From contig NZ_JACSKZ010000002.1 of NCBI RefSeq assembly GCF_018617875.1, forward strand, positions 372,001 through 436,000: 64,000 nt of DNA, written 5' to 3'. The position numbers and the translations under genes are program-made. The DNA is from Exiguobacterium algae (GTDB lineage: Bacteria > Bacillota > Bacilli > Exiguobacteriales > Exiguobacteriaceae). Of the stretch, positions 47,918-60,360 are shown one piece after another (the stretch's first letter is position 1; each line of letters starts with the position of its first letter). A model generated the notes under the pieces. The model had not been told where the DNA came from and ran no database searches. It worked only from the letters and a program-made list of their open reading frames with translations.

Positions 47918-48436
47918 TTAGTCCTCGTAACGGATGAGTGAGAACACGTCATATCCTTCAAGACGCTCACGTCCACCGAGTCCGTCGAGCTCGATCAAGA
48001 ACCCGATTCCTGCTACAACTCCACCGAGTTGTTCGATCATTTTGATCGTTGCTTCGATTGTTCCACCGGTTGCGAGCAAGTCGTCCAAGATGACCACTTG
48101 TTGCCCTGGTTTGATTGAATCCTTGTGCATCGTCAAAATGTCTGTTCCGTACTCGAGACCATATGCGACGCGGACCGTCTCACGTGGTAATTTTCCTTCT
48201 TTACGAACCGGAACGAATCCGAGTTCAAGTGCATACGCTGCCGGACAACCGACGACAAAACCGCGCGCCTCCGGTCCAGCGATGAGCTCTGCTCCACGCT
48301 CACGTGCGTAAACGACGAGTTCATCGACTGCTTTCTTATACACTTCACCGTCTTGCATGAGTGACGTGATGTCTTTGAAGCTGATGCCTTCTTTCGGATA
48401 ATCCGCTACTTCTTTAATATGCTGTTTGAAATCCAT
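47918..48436 (-). CDS. apt: Adenine phosphoribosyltransferase
   Basis: Adenine salvage. [24 protein letters not shown] start, [10 protein letters not shown], and the PRPP motif [14 protein letters not shown] start at ATG 48436, with GGAGG upstream; that gives 172 residues, the usual size. The longer frame to 48544 overlaps recJ. The start lies one base beyond the recJ stop. Confidence 0.96.
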   Translation of the reverse strand: MDFKQHIKEVADYPKEGISFKDITSLMQDGEVYKKAVDELVVYARERGAELIAGPEARGFVVGCPAAYALELGFVPVRKEGKLPRETVRVAYGLEYGTDILTMHKDSIKPGQQVVILDDLLATGGTIEATIKMIEQLGGVVAGIGFLIELDGLGGRERLEGYDVFSLIRYED

Positions 48437-48437
48437 T

Positions 48438-50732
48438 TTATGTGTATGCCTCCTGCATCGTGTTCGACCGCAACGATTGTAACCGCTCTTTGAGCTCTGC
48501 CAATGACGCATAAACGAAACGCTCTTCGAGTTGCTGGCGCCCAATCCGTCGTTTGTAACACGGGGCTTCGGTCAAATCGCGTTTCGGTGCTTCTGGATTT
48601 ACTCCAGGCAGTCCGTCTTCCATTGTAACAAGAAATTCGAGTTCAGAGAATACTTGATGCATAAATTGAATCGTATTTTTTGACCATTTTCGTTCTTTTG
48701 AGAGCCGAATCAGGTTTTCTCGCAAGTTTTTCCGTTCGCAAGTCGCCATATGGACATAATATGTTCGGAAATCTTCACGGGACGGCAAGCGTTCGAAGAA
48801 CGAATCGCCTTGACCAAATGCGCAGTACACCCGCTCGACCCCTTCGTGTAATCGTTCTGCGAGCAATGCCTCATCGTCCGGGAGATCAAGTAGGACGACA
48901 AACCGGTTGAGTGGTTCTTCTTCATCGTGAATCGGAAAGTCTTCGTTCGTCCCTTGGAACGAGACGAAAGACGTATGCTCTTTCGGTAGCTCCTTCAACT
49001 CGTGAATCGATTTTTTCTTGCCCCGGTAGTCGAACACTTGAAAGTCGTCGACACGTAAATCCTGAATCATCAGCTGTGGTTTACGCATCCCGTTCCATTC
49101 ATTCACTTGCAGACTTCCCATGACGGAGAGGTGTGCCATTTGCGAAATTTCTGAAACGACATGTCCAAAACCGAATCCGATACCATCCAATTCACGTTTA
49201 TCCCCTGCGAGTTGCACCTTCAAATGCGTCGCATCGCGTCCGATTTGGCGAATATCTCGAAGTTTCGCATCGGCTACGACGACACGCGGTGACGGATTTC
49301 CCATCCCGAACGGAGCGAGTTTTCCGATATCAGCAATCAAGTCGAGCGACACATCGTTCACACATAACTTCAGGTCGACCTTGACACGCGGAACGAACAC
49401 ATCATCCGGAATCGTCTCGGCCTGACGGTTTAAGCGCTCACGAAGTTCGGCGACGTTTTCTGACTGAAGCGTCATCCCCGCCGCTGCCGGGTGCCCCCCG
49501 AAATGAGGAAGGATGTCTTCGTTCTTCGATAATTCCTTGAACAGGTCAAATCCATCAATCGATCGTCCCGAACCTTTCGCCTTCCCCGTTTCCGGGTCAT
49601 GGCAGAGTAAGATGACCGGGCGATAATATTTTTCGACGAGCCGTGAAGCGACGATTCCGACGACTCCAGGGTTCCAGTTTTCACTGGCAACGACGAGCAC
49701 GCGGTCATCTTTCATCGAGGACTCGACGAGCTCTGTCGCCTCAGACGCGATTGCCTTGACGATGTCTTGCCGCTCTTTATTTTGCTTGTCGAGTTTTTTC
49801 GCCAAATCAAGCGCTTCTTCCACATGTTCCGAAAGAAGCATCTGTAGCGCGGGCATCGCCGAGTCCAACCGTCCTGCGGCGTTAATGCGCGGACCAAAGG
49901 CAAACCCGACCGATTCTTCGTTCAACTCTCCATCGTTTAAGCCACAGACGTCACGTAACGCCAAAATTCCGGGACGTTTCGATGCATCGAGGGCGGCCAG
50001 CCCCTTCTTGGCGAGCAAACGGTTTTCCCCGTCCAGCGGGACCAGGTCGGCAATCGTACCGAGGACTGCCAAATCAAGCAGTTCCTCCGGCATCCGTCCG
50101 AGCACGGCATGGGCCACTTTCAACGCAACGCCTGCCCCGGCCAATTTATCATATGGATAACTCGGATCAATGTGTGGGTGGATGATGGCGAATGCGTCAG
50201 GGAGCGTCTCTTTCGGTTCATGGTGATCGGTGATGATCAAATCGACACCGAGCTCTTTCAAGAGTGTCGCTTCTTCGATACCGGAGATGCCGCAGTCCAC
50301 AGTGACGATCAACGTGAAGCCTTCGTTCGCCGCCCACTGGAACGCCTCTTTGTTCGGACCGTATCCTTCTGTGAAACGGTTCGGGATATAGCATTCCGCC
50401 ATGACTCCGATTTCTGTCAACGCATGCCACATGACCGCCGAGGCGCTGACACCATCGACGTCATAATCGCCGTAAATGAGCACCATCTCGCCCTCATCGG
50501 CTGCCTGTTGAATACGCGCGACCACTTTTTCCATCTGTTCGAACGCGAACGGGTCGTGAAAATCGTGCTCGTCCTCCACGTGTAAAAACGCCTTGGCCGA
50601 ATCGAGATCACGATGCCCGCGTTGAACAAGCAAGCGTGCGAGCTGCTCGGATATATTGAGTTCTTCTTGTAAACGGGTCACGTCTTCGGAATTCGTTTCC
50701 GGATAGACCCACTGTTTTTTCGAATGGTACAT
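48438..50732 (-). CDS. recJ: Single-stranded-DNA-specific exonuclease RecJ
   Basis: 5'-3' single-strand exonuclease of repair and recombination. DHH phosphoesterase motifs: [13 protein letters not shown] (about residue 83), [17 protein letters not shown] and [11 protein letters not shown] in DHHA1. It has the long C-terminal extension of the Bacillales type; 764 residues from ATG 50732, which has GGAG eight bases upstream. Confidence 0.95.
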   Translation of the reverse strand: MYHSKKQWVYPETNSEDVTRLQEELNISEQLARLLVQRGHRDLDSAKAFLHVEDEHDFHDPFAFEQMEKVVARIQQAADEGEMVLIYGDYDVDGVSASAVMWHALTEIGVMAECYIPNRFTEGYGPNKEAFQWAANEGFTLIVTVDCGISGIEEATLLKELGVDLIITDHHEPKETLPDAFAIIHPHIDPSYPYDKLAGAGVALKVAHAVLGRMPEELLDLAVLGTIADLVPLDGENRLLAKKGLAALDASKRPGILALRDVCGLNDGELNEESVGFAFGPRINAAGRLDSAMPALQMLLSEHVEEALDLAKKLDKQNKERQDIVKAIASEATELVESSMKDDRVLVVASENWNPGVVGIVASRLVEKYYRPVILLCHDPETGKAKGSGRSIDGFDLFKELSKNEDILPHFGGHPAAAGMTLQSENVAELRERLNRQAETIPDDVFVPRVKVDLKLCVNDVSLDLIADIGKLAPFGMGNPSPRVVVADAKLRDIRQIGRDATHLKVQLAGDKRELDGIGFGFGHVVSEISQMAHLSVMGSLQVNEWNGMRKPQLMIQDLRVDDFQVFDYRGKKKSIHELKELPKEHTSFVSFQGTNEDFPIHDEEEPLNRFVVLLDLPDDEALLAERLHEGVERVYCAFGQGDSFFERLPSREDFRTYYVHMATCERKNLRENLIRLSKERKWSKNTIQFMHQVFSELEFLVTMEDGLPGVNPEAPKRDLTEAPCYKRRIGRQQLEERFVYASLAELKERLQSLRSNTMQEAYT

Positions 50733-50802
50733 GTCCTTCACTCCAATCAATTGTTGATTATAGCAGACCGCGTCAGAGATGTGCCGTCTTGACATTTAAA
50801 AA

Positions 50803-50825
50803 GGCCTCCCTTTTTGAGGGAGACC
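50803..50825 (-). terminator. secF terminator
   Basis: Minus strand GGTCTCCC/GGGAGGCC (arms 50818-50825 and 50803-50810, one wobble pair) then TTTTTAAA. Confidence 0.8.
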
Positions 50826-50831
50826 CATTGC

Positions 50832-51758
50832 TTATGCCTCTGTTGCCGGCGTTTCTTTCTTCTTGTTGATCGTGGTCCGTTTGATGAGGAGCCATAGGTA
50901 CGACGCGATGAAGATCGACGAGTACATCCCCATGAACAAACCAATCAAGAGGGCGAGCGAGAATCCGCGAATCGAATCGGCACCGAAGATATAGAGCGCG
51001 ACTGCCGTCACGAGAACGGTGATGACCGTGTTCACAGAACGGATGATCGTCTCTTGAATCGAACGGTTGATGAGGGACTCATATACGTCCATCGATTTGA
51101 TTTTACGATCCTTCTCATACGCCTTGATGTTTTCACGAACACGGTCGAACGTCACAATCGTATCGTTGACCGAGTACCCGATGATCGTCAAGATCGCGGC
51201 AATGAAGTACAAGTTGACTTCCACTCCAAAGAGGGAGAACGCAACAATCATGAAGAACGCATCGTGCAGCATCGCCACGACGGTTGCGACCGCATACGAG
51301 AATTGGAAGCGGATCGTGATGTAGAGAATGATCCCGATTGAAGCGACCGCGACCGCATACAAGGCATTTTTCGCCAAGTCCCGACCGACTTGTGCCGAGA
51401 CCGTGCTAATGTTTGGATCGCTTTCGAACTTCTCCGTGAACGTCGTCTTGATGGCCGCCACTTCTTCCTGTTTCAGCTGACCAACGAACGTGACGTAAGC
51501 CAGACGGTCATTATCCGCATACAGGACTTCAGAAAATTCCTGGTCAATACCGGCCTCTGAGAAAGCCGAAGTAAATTCTTCTTGCGAAACTTTTTCTTCT
51601 GTCTGCACTTCTACACGTGTTCCTGAAGCGAAATCGATTCCGAGGTTCAACCCGCGGAAAAAGAGGAGCCCGATTCCGAGAATGACGATTGCCGTCGAAA
51701 TCAAGAACATCTTACGCATGTGCTTGACGTAATTCCATTCTGTTAATTTAAAGTTCAC
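50832..51758 (-). CDS. secF: Protein translocase subunit SecF
   Basis: Membrane partner of SecD that uses proton force to help secretion. FNFKLTEW-like start, first membrane helix (about residues 17-35), GIDFASGTRVEV, an external domain, then five helices with RFQFSYAVATVVAMLHDAFFMI and VNDTIVTFDRVREN. I prefer GTG 51758 (308 residues), as GGAG lies ten bases upstream; GTG 51767 is nearly on top of the site. It overlaps secD by eleven bases. Confidence 0.94.
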   Translation of the reverse strand: MNFKLTEWNYVKHMRKMFLISTAIVILGIGLLFFRGLNLGIDFASGTRVEVQTEEKVSQEEFTSAFSEAGIDQEFSEVLYADNDRLAYVTFVGQLKQEEVAAIKTTFTEKFESDPNISTVSAQVGRDLAKNALYAVAVASIGIILYITIRFQFSYAVATVVAMLHDAFFMIVAFSLFGVEVNLYFIAAILTIIGYSVNDTIVTFDRVRENIKAYEKDRKIKSMDVYESLINRSIQETIIRSVNTVITVLVTAVALYIFGADSIRGFSLALLIGLFMGMYSSIFIASYLWLLIKRTTINKKKETPATEA

Positions 51759-53049
51759 GGATTTCACTCTCCTTCACACCAAACCATCCTTTGCGTTTGT
51801 CGAACAGGCGACTGGCGACGAGGAGGTGCATCAAATAACGTGAGATGAAGACGTTCGAGATGAACGTCATCGCAATTGAGATCATCAACATGATCGCAAA
51901 CCCTTTGACGGAGCTTTGTCCGAAATAGAAGAGAACTGCTGCCGAAATGAGCGTCGTCAAGTTCGCATCGATGATCGTGCTGAGTGAGCGACGGTTACCG
52001 GCACGGAATGCGGAAAGAACCGACTTTCCTGAACGGAGTTCATCTTTGATCCGTTCTGCCGTGATGATGTTCGCATCGACAGCCATCCCGACCCCGAGGA
52101 CGAGGGCTGCAATCCCTGGTAGTGTCAGCACCGCATTGATTCCGTTAAAGAACAGCATGATCAAGTTGATATACAAAATGAGCGTGATGATCGAGACGAG
52201 ACCTGGCAGGCGGTAGAAGACCAGCATGAACACGAATACGGCAATAATCCCGATCATCGCGGCAAACACCGTCTTATCTAACGCGTCCTGACCGAACTGG
52301 GCCGAGACCGACGTCGAGTAAATCTCATCTAATTTAACTGGAAGTGCCCCGGCATTCAAAATGTCGGCAAGCTGCTTCGCACTCTCAGCTGTGATATCGC
52401 CACCTGAAATGGTGGCTTTATCTGACAGGATCGGACTCGTAACGCGAGCATCGGATACGATCTTCGAGTTCTCTTTTTGCACTTCTTCTTCGTACGTGTC
52501 GCCTTCCTCATAGTCGAGCCAGATGACGAGACGGTTTTCCGGTTCTGGACGTTGCGCAATCTCAGACGTCACTTCACCGAACTTTTCTGCCGATTGAAGT
52601 GTCAATTCGACGACCGGTTCGCCGGTTTGTTTATACCCGAGCGCAGCGCCACGCGGCTTCAAATCTTTCCCGTCGAGTAGTACATTGTCCTCGACGTCAC
52701 GGAACGTCAACTGGGCAGTCGAGGAAATGACTTCCCGTGCCTCGTTTTGGTCCGAGATACCCGCGAGCTGGACACGAATCCGGTTATTTTCTTCGATTCG
52801 AACGTCCGGTTCGGAGACTCCAAGGACGTTGATCCGGTTGTTGATGGCGCGAACGGTTGCATTCATCGCCGAGTCGTCGATGACGTCGCCGTCTTCGAGT
52901 GGTTGTACTTCATAAAGCACTTCGAACCCGCCTTTTAAGTCGAGGCCAAGGTTCGTATTTTTCACGACCCATGGTGTCGTGAATACGGCGAGCAGGATTG
53001 TCGCAACCATGATGATTGCAAAAATCGCGATATTCCCTTTTTTGTACAT
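51748..53049 (-). CDS. secD: Protein translocase subunit SecD
   Basis: Membrane helix 1 (about residues 5-27), GLDLKGGFEVLYEV, a large external P1 domain (about 45-240), and five further helices with the VGMAVDANIITAERIKDEL motif containing the conserved Asp. It is 433 residues. It is separate from secF, whereas B. subtilis has a single fused SecDF. AAAGGAAAT precedes the ATG. Confidence 0.95.
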   Translation of the reverse strand: MYKKGNIAIFAIIMVATILLAVFTTPWVVKNTNLGLDLKGGFEVLYEVQPLEDGDVIDDSAMNATVRAINNRINVLGVSEPDVRIEENNRIRVQLAGISDQNEAREVISSTAQLTFRDVEDNVLLDGKDLKPRGAALGYKQTGEPVVELTLQSAEKFGEVTSEIAQRPEPENRLVIWLDYEEGDTYEEEVQKENSKIVSDARVTSPILSDKATISGGDITAESAKQLADILNAGALPVKLDEIYSTSVSAQFGQDALDKTVFAAMIGIIAVFVFMLVFYRLPGLVSIITLILYINLIMLFFNGINAVLTLPGIAALVLGVGMAVDANIITAERIKDELRSGKSVLSAFRAGNRRSLSTIIDANLTTLISAAVLFYFGQSSVKGFAIMLMISIAMTFISNVFISRYLMHLLVASRLFDKRKGWFGVKESEIREL

Positions 53050-53099
53050 ACGACTATTTCCTTTCTAAACCGATGTTCTTGATAAAACTTCTCTTGTTT

Positions 53100-53128
53100 A
53101 CATTACAAATATTCTAAACATTTATCAA
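53100..53128 (-). promoter_or_regulatory. secDF promoter
   Basis: Minus strand TTGATA (53123-53128), 17-base spacer, TAATGT (53100-53105), about 45 bases before secD. Confidence 0.55.
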
Positions 53129-53195
53129 TCGTTTTCCTGAAATTGTAACGGGCGTTCACGGATTCTCCCCTTAAAATTGCCTTTACGACTAAATG

Positions 53196-53224
53196 TTGCG
53201 CATGGGCAAAACTTCGTGTATGAT
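53196..53224 (+). promoter_or_regulatory. zupT promoter
   Basis: TTGCGC (53196-53201), 17-base spacer, TATGAT (53219-53224), with TG before the -10. No obvious Zur operator nearby. Confidence 0.6.
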
Positions 53225-53262
53225 GAATTTATCAAATTATGATTATAAAGGAGTCCTCACAT

Positions 53263-54123
53263 ATGGACAGCACAATTTTCTACGCCTTCTTACTCACCTT
53301 ATTCGCCGGACTCGCAACCGGGATCGGGAGTATGCTTGCCTTTTTCGCAAAACGGACGAACACGGCCTTCTTGTCGGTCTCGCTCGGTTTCTCGGGAGGG
53401 GTCATGGTGTACGTCTCGTTCATCGAGATTTTCCCGAAAGCCTTAGTCGAGCTGGTCGGTGCCCACGGGGAGAAAACGGGGACGATCTATACTGTTCTCG
53501 CCTTCTTCGGCGGCATGCTCATCATCGGATTGATCGACAAGTTTATTCCGAAGCTCGAGAATCCGCATGAGGTCAAATTCGTCGAATCGATGCAAAACGA
53601 TGCCTCGTCACAAGAATTGGCAACGACGGCGACGAACGAAGCGTCGACGGTGAGCAATCCACATACCCAAAACCGTTTGAAGAAGATGGGGATCTTCATG
53701 GCGCTCGCTATCGGGATTCATAACTTCCCTGAAGGATTGGCGACCTTTATTTCAGCGCTCGATGACCCGACTGTCGGTTTGGCGATTGCGATTGCCATCG
53801 CGCTTCACAACATTCCAGAAGGGATTGCCGTATCCGTTCCAATTTACTATGCGACCGGATCACGAAAAAAAGCGTTCAAGCTTTCCCTGCTTTCCGGTTT
53901 GGCGGAGCCTGCAGGAGCCGCAATCGGTTTCTTGATCCTGATGCCATTTTTAAGCGACACTGTATTCGGACTGTTATTCGCAGCAGTCGGCGGCATCATG
54001 GTCTTCATCTCGCTTGACGAGTTGCTTCCGGCCGCACGAGAATACGGTCATGCGCACCATTCCATGTACGGGATGGTCGCCGGCATGATCGTCATGGCGA
54101 CAAGCTTAATCCTGTTAATGTAA
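53263..54123 (+). CDS. zupT: ZIP family metal transporter, ZupT-like
   Basis: Imports divalent metals such as zinc. Eight helices are predicted, with the two metal-binding motifs HNFPEGLATF and ALHNIPEGIAVS (about residues 149-158 and 180-191) in helices 4 and 5. A variable cytoplasmic loop lies between. I use ATG 53263 (286 residues), nine bases after GGAG; the ATG at 53239 lies before that site. It stands alone between its promoter and a terminator. Confidence 0.93.
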   Translation: MDSTIFYAFLLTLFAGLATGIGSMLAFFAKRTNTAFLSVSLGFSGGVMVYVSFIEIFPKALVELVGAHGEKTGTIYTVLAFFGGMLIIGLIDKFIPKLENPHEVKFVESMQNDASSQELATTATNEASTVSNPHTQNRLKKMGIFMALAIGIHNFPEGLATFISALDDPTVGLAIAIAIALHNIPEGIAVSVPIYYATGSRKKAFKLSLLSGLAEPAGAAIGFLILMPFLSDTVFGLLFAAVGGIMVFISLDELLPAAREYGHAHHSMYGMVAGMIVMATSLILLM

Positions 54124-54129
54124 TCGAAA

Positions 54130-54165
54130 ACGTCCTTGCGCAGTATTTGCGCAAGGACGTTTTTT
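54130..54165. terminator. Bidirectional terminator between zupT and the chemoreceptor gene
   Basis: Perfect 13-base-pair stem ACGTCCTTGCGCA/TGCGCAAGGACGT followed by six T residues. Confidence 0.92.
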
Positions 54166-55934
54166 CATGTGGTTTTAAACACATGTACCAAATCTTTCAA
54201 CTCGACCGACATGTGGCTCATCGTCTCCGCAATGCCATTGATTTCTTGGATCGCTGCGAGTTGTTCTTCTACGTTTGCTCCAGCCTCTTCGACACTCCGT
54301 TGTGTCGTGACGGCGTTTGAAGACATATCCTCGACCGAGACCGCTACCTCCGTCGTGTTTGAGCTGACTTCTTCCGTCGCGGCTGCTATCTCGCTCATTT
54401 GACGCGACGTCTCCTGAATGACCGTCACAATCTCACGGAACGCTTCAGCGACCGCTCCCATTTGCGAGACGCCATTTTCGACGTGTCCGCTCGTTTCTTC
54501 GAACGCAGACTCAACTTCTTCCGTGTCGCGTTGAATATCGCGTACGACCTTCTGGATTTGAATGGCCGATTGCTTCGATTCTTCTGCCAGTTTCCTTACT
54601 TCGGCCGCTACGACAGCGAACCCTTTTCCGTGCTCCCCGGCACGCGCTGCTTCGATGGCCGCGTTCAATGCGAGCAAGTTCGTCTGCTCTGTGATCGCCG
54701 TAATCGAACGGGTAATTTTTTCAATCTCGAGCGATTGATTCGACAAACGTTCGACCATCTGTTGGGTCAACTCGTTCGCCCGTTGAATGTCTAGCATGCG
54801 TTCTTCCGCAATTTGAATCGTCTCTAATCCGCCTGTCGCTGCTTCGAGCGTATGAATGGTCTGTTCGTTCACACCTTGGGATGCCGCGGCAATTTGATTC
54901 AATCCTTCGACTGCCTGATTGACCCCTGTCGTTCCTTCTTCGGCGCGTTTCGCTGAGACTTGCGCCGCCACGCTCATCTCTTCGAATAATCCGGATACGC
55001 CTTGTGTCGTCGTTGCGACGTGCTCCGTACTTGCATACAATTCCTCGGAATAGGCTGTCACCTTGTCTGAGGCGTCCCCCACTTGGCGAATCAGTCCGAC
55101 AAGATTGCGTTTCATATCGTTGAATGCCGTGACGAGGTCACCGAGTTCATCATTTGATCCGACCTCGATGTCTTCTCCCGTCAAATCACCTTCAGCAACG
55201 ACACGTGCTTCGCGGACGAGTCCGTTGATCGGTTTTAAGAACAAGCGTTGAAGCGCAAGCAACGAGAAGACTCCAATTAAGATGCCCCCAATACTGATGA
55301 GCACCATCCAAAGGATTGAACTTTCTGCCTCCGATTGAACTTGTTCCGTTTCGGCAGCAAGGTTCTCCCCCTGGTGGGCTACAAGATCGGTTACCGTCAT
55401 CCGAACCCGGTCCGTCGTCGGTGTCACACTCGTATTTAACACGGTCTTATATCCGATTTCATCTTGTTGTTGACGTAATTCAATGGCTCGCGCCATTTCC
55501 CGGTCGAGCAATTCATTGAATTTTTCCAAATCACTGAGCCATTTCTGAATTTTTTCATCCGACGATGAAGCTTTCAGTTCTGCCATCAATTCATCGCGCT
55601 TTTCCTGCGACGCCTGCAAGCTGATGAGTGTCTTCGGATTGGCCACTAACATGTAGTAGTTCACGAATCGCTCAGCGTCCGTCACTTCCAATGCCAAATT
55701 CTCGGCGAGGAACATCTCCTGCATTCCTTCATTCAGCACACGGTCATATTTGGCTGTTGCCTGTTTCAACTGGTATGACCCGAGTGCACCGACGAGCATC
55801 AACGCGATGATGGTCGGTACGAGTGCGACGGACATCTTGCGTCGCAGGGAAGATCGTTTTTGCATTTTTGAAGAGCGTTTTAGTTTAAACCCTTTCCAAC
55901 TCTTGACTGGTCGTACAAATCGTTTTACGTCCAT
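54165..55934 (-). CDS. Methyl-accepting chemotaxis protein
   Basis: Transmembrane chemoreceptor. A basic cytoplasmic start, helix 1 (about residues 34-54), an external region of about 150 residues consistent with a four-helix bundle, helix 2 (about 209-230), a HAMP domain, and the signalling domain with the conserved hairpin [27 protein letters not shown]. It is 589 residues. GAAGGAG precedes the ATG. Ligand unknown. A cre-like site lies in its promoter, suggesting catabolite repression. Confidence 0.93.
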   Translation of the reverse strand: MDVKRFVRPVKSWKGFKLKRSSKMQKRSSLRRKMSVALVPTIIALMLVGALGSYQLKQATAKYDRVLNEGMQEMFLAENLALEVTDAERFVNYYMLVANPKTLISLQASQEKRDELMAELKASSSDEKIQKWLSDLEKFNELLDREMARAIELRQQQDEIGYKTVLNTSVTPTTDRVRMTVTDLVAHQGENLAAETEQVQSEAESSILWMVLISIGGILIGVFSLLALQRLFLKPINGLVREARVVAEGDLTGEDIEVGSNDELGDLVTAFNDMKRNLVGLIRQVGDASDKVTAYSEELYASTEHVATTTQGVSGLFEEMSVAAQVSAKRAEEGTTGVNQAVEGLNQIAAASQGVNEQTIHTLEAATGGLETIQIAEERMLDIQRANELTQQMVERLSNQSLEIEKITRSITAITEQTNLLALNAAIEAARAGEHGKGFAVVAAEVRKLAEESKQSAIQIQKVVRDIQRDTEEVESAFEETSGHVENGVSQMGAVAEAFREIVTVIQETSRQMSEIAAATEEVSSNTTEVAVSVEDMSSNAVTTQRSVEEAGANVEEQLAAIQEINGIAETMSHMSVELKDLVHVFKTT

Positions 55935-55971
55935 GTTGTTTTCTCCTTCATCTCGATTTCATCTCATTTTG

Positions 55972-56000
55972 ACATTAATGCAAACGTTTTCACTATTCAA
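55972..56000 (-). promoter_or_regulatory. Chemoreceptor promoter with cre-like site
   Basis: Minus strand TTGAAT (55995-56000), 17-base spacer, TAATGT (55972-55977). TGAAAACGTTTGCA (complement of 55979-55992) within the spacer differs from the cre consensus TGWNANCGNTNWCA at one position, so CcpA may repress. Confidence 0.6.
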
Positions 56001-56060
56001 TTTGATTTTTCGAAATGAGGTCGATGATTCATCGGATTGATGAAATTTGTAAAAAAACAG

Positions 56061-56093
56061 ACAAAAAAACGCCTGACCCGTTGGTCAGACGTT
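56061..56093 (-). terminator. yajC terminator
   Basis: Minus strand AACGTCTGACC/GGTCAGGCGTT (arms 56083-56093 and 56068-56078, one G-T pair) followed by a T run. Confidence 0.88.
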
Positions 56094-56099
56094 CACGAC

Positions 56100-56378
56100 T
56101 TATTCCTCGAACGATGCGTTCGCTTTCTTCACGACTTCAGCAACCGCACTGCGGTTGAAACGGAGAAGCGACTGATCGCATTTCAATACGACAAATGTGT
56201 CTTCAATTTGATGCACGACGCCATGAAGGCCACCGATCGTCACGACGCTGTCGCCACGCTCGAGTGCATTTTGCATCGACTGTACTTCTTTTTGACGTTT
56301 CGTCTGTGGACGAATCAACAAGAAGTAGAACACGACGAAAATAAGAATCATTGGTAATAATGCAACGATTGTTTCCAT
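56100..56378 (-). CDS. yajC: Preprotein translocase accessory subunit YajC
   Basis: Small Sec accessory protein: one membrane helix (about residues 4-22, ending FYFLLIRPQTKRQKE) and a soluble domain with ERGDSVVTIGGLHGVV. I use ATG 56378 (92 residues), ten bases after GGGTG; ATG 56387 is too close to that site. It follows tgt as in many bacteria; secDF lies three kilobases downstream, interrupted here by zupT and the chemoreceptor. Confidence 0.94.
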   Translation of the reverse strand: METIVALLPMILIFVVFYFLLIRPQTKRQKEVQSMQNALERGDSVVTIGGLHGVVHQIEDTFVVLKCDQSLLRFNRSAVAEVVKKANASFEE

Positions 56379-56462
56379 GTGTAACATTCACCCTTTCCTT
56401 CAATATCAGGTTCATTATACCGTGAAACTGAAACATTGTCACACAATGTCCGACACGTTGTG

Positions 56463-58663
<2,201 letters not shown>

Positions 58664-58666
58664 ACC

Positions 58667-59668
58667 TTACTCCTCTTCCTCTTCATATCCAAAATGCGAC
58701 TTGGCATACTGTGTGATCATACGTCCTCGCGGTGTACGCTGTAAGAACCCTTGTTGTAACAAATAAGGTTCATAGACGTCTTCGATTGTCTGTGCGTCCT
58801 CACCGATGGTAGCGGCGAGTGTCTCGAGCCCGACCGGTCCACCCCCGAAGCGTTCGACCATTGCCCGTAGCAAGCGGTGATCGACTTCGTCAAGACCGAG
58901 CGCGTCAACATGCAGCCGGTCGAGTGCGTCCGAAGCTAACATCGGGTCGATTTCCTTTGTTCCCGCGACTTGTGCAAAATCACGGACGCGGCGCAACAGA
59001 CGATTGGCAATCCGCGGAGTCCCTCGTGAACGTTTCGCAATGGCACCGCTCGCTTCCGGCGAAATCGAGAGACGGAACAATTGGGCTGTGCGGCTGACGA
59101 TTGCCGCCAATTCGTGCGGTTCGTAATATTCGAGCTTGAGCGTGACACCGAATCGGTCCCGCAGTGGCGCGGACAGCATACCGGCCCGGGTCGTTGCACC
59201 GACGAGGGTGAACGGTGGTAAATCGATCCGGACACTTCGCGCCATCTCGCCTTGACCATAGACGATATCGAGACAGTAATCTTCCATTGCCGGATATAAA
59301 ATTTCTTCGATTGTCCGGCTCAGACGGTGAATCTCATCAATGAATAACACGTCTCCCGGCTCTAACGTCGACAAAATCGCAGCTAAATCCCCCGGACGTT
59401 CAATGGCAGGGCCTGCGGTCGTCTTGATCCCGACCCCCATCTCGTTCGCGATGATTTGAGCAAGCGTCGTCTTCCCGAGTCCAGGCTGACCGTATAATAG
59501 AACGTGGTCGAGCGTCTCACTCCGCAGTTTTGCCGCTTGGATGAAGACAGACAAGTTCCCTTTCGCCTTCTCCTGTCCGATATATTGCTCGAAGCGTTGC
59601 GGACGTAGGCTCCACTCTTCTGAGTCTTCATATTGTTGGTGGGATTGTGACAACAATCGTTCGTCCAT
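58667..59668 (-). CDS. ruvB: Holliday junction branch migration helicase RuvB
   Basis: Motor ATPase of Ruv[22 protein letters not shown] start, Walker [15 protein letters not shown] (about residue 60), Walker [16 protein letters not shown], sensor [15 protein letters not shown], and the C-terminal winged helix [15 protein letters not shown]. It is 333 residues. Operon with ruvA upstream (10-base gap) and queA downstream. Confidence 0.97.
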   Translation of the reverse strand: MDERLLSQSHQQYEDSEEWSLRPQRFEQYIGQEKAKGNLSVFIQAAKLRSETLDHVLLYGQPGLGKTTLAQIIANEMGVGIKTTAGPAIERPGDLAAILSTLEPGDVLFIDEIHRLSRTIEEILYPAMEDYCLDIVYGQGEMARSVRIDLPPFTLVGATTRAGMLSAPLRDRFGVTLKLEYYEPHELAAIVSRTAQLFRLSISPEASGAIAKRSRGTPRIANRLLRRVRDFAQVAGTKEIDPMLASDALDRLHVDALGLDEVDHRLLRAMVERFGGGPVGLETLAATIGEDAQTIEDVYEPYLLQQGFLQRTPRGRMITQYAKSHFGYEEEEE

Positions 59669-59678
59669 AGCTTCCTCC

Positions 59679-60266
59679 TTATTTCAATAACAGCTGTAGC
59701 GCGCGCTTTATGTACGCGTCCGTCGTCAAAATCTCTGAGCTGAGTGCTTTTCGTACTTTCGTAATCTCACGTTCCGAGTAACCGAGCGCGACGAGTGCTT
59801 CACACGCCTCATCGAGTTCTGATGCTCCTTGCGCGAACAAGCCCTCATTTGGTACATAGTCCGGTGCGAGCTCAGACAACTTCCCTTTCAAATCGAGCGC
59901 CATTTGCTTGGCCGTCTTCTTCCCGACTCCCGGGAATTTCGTCAAATACTTCTCGTTCTCCGTTTCAATCGCGTCGATCAACGCATCGATGTCGCCAGAC
60001 GCCACAATCGCAAGCGCGCCTTTCGGTCCGATTCCGCTCACACTGAGCAGCTTGTTGAACAGTTCGCGTTCACGACGGGAACGGAACCCGTATAAGGTTT
60101 GTTGGTCTTCACGCACATAATGATGCGTAAACACGATTACATGTTCGTCTTGTTCACGATAAAAAAACGGGTTAGGCACATGTACTTTGTAGCCGACGCC
60201 CGAGACATCTAACGTTATATATTCCGCGCACACATAGGCGACGGGTCCTTTTACGAATTCAATCAC
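59679..60266 (-). CDS. ruvA: Holliday junction-binding protein RuvA
   Basis: Tetrameric junction-binding subunit. OB fold ([23 protein letters not shown]), helix-hairpin-helix motifs ([37 protein letters not shown]) and a C-terminal RuvB-contact domain. It is 195 residues. The start is GTG at 60266, with GGAG eight bases upstream. I found no LexA-type box upstream. Confidence 0.96.
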   Translation of the reverse strand: MIEFVKGPVAYVCAEYITLDVSGVGYKVHVPNPFFYREQDEHVIVFTHHYVREDQQTLYGFRSRRERELFNKLLSVSGIGPKGALAIVASGDIDALIDAIETENEKYLTKFPGVGKKTAKQMALDLKGKLSELAPDYVPNEGLFAQGASELDEACEALVALGYSEREITKVRKALSSEILTTDAYIKRALQLLLK

Positions 60267-60301
60267 GTTGTAATCTCCTTTTCAGTCGGAAAAACTGCAT
60301 T

Positions 60302-60307
60302 CATTGT
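60302..60307 (-). promoter_or_regulatory. Likely extended -10 promoter of ruvAB-queA-tgt
   Basis: Minus strand TGGTACAAT, an extended -10 without a good -35, about 35 bases before the ruvA start. Confidence 0.5.
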
Positions 60308-60324
60308 ACCATAACGACCGGTCT

Positions 60325-60353
60325 GAAAAAAGGACAGGCATTTAGCCCGTCCT
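60325..60353 (-). terminator. nadBCA operon terminator
   Basis: Minus strand AGGACGGGC/GCCTGTCCT (one G-T pair) followed by six T residues, just past the nadA stop. Confidence 0.87.
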
Positions 60354-60360
60354 CTTCCTT

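Noticed and set aside
53130-53262. A Zur operator for zupT
   Set aside because: AT-rich sequence is present, but nothing close to the Zur palindrome.
60267-60330. A LexA box before ruvA, expected from B. subtilis
   Set aside because: I looked for GAAC-N4-GTTC-type sequence in this gap and found none close to consensus.
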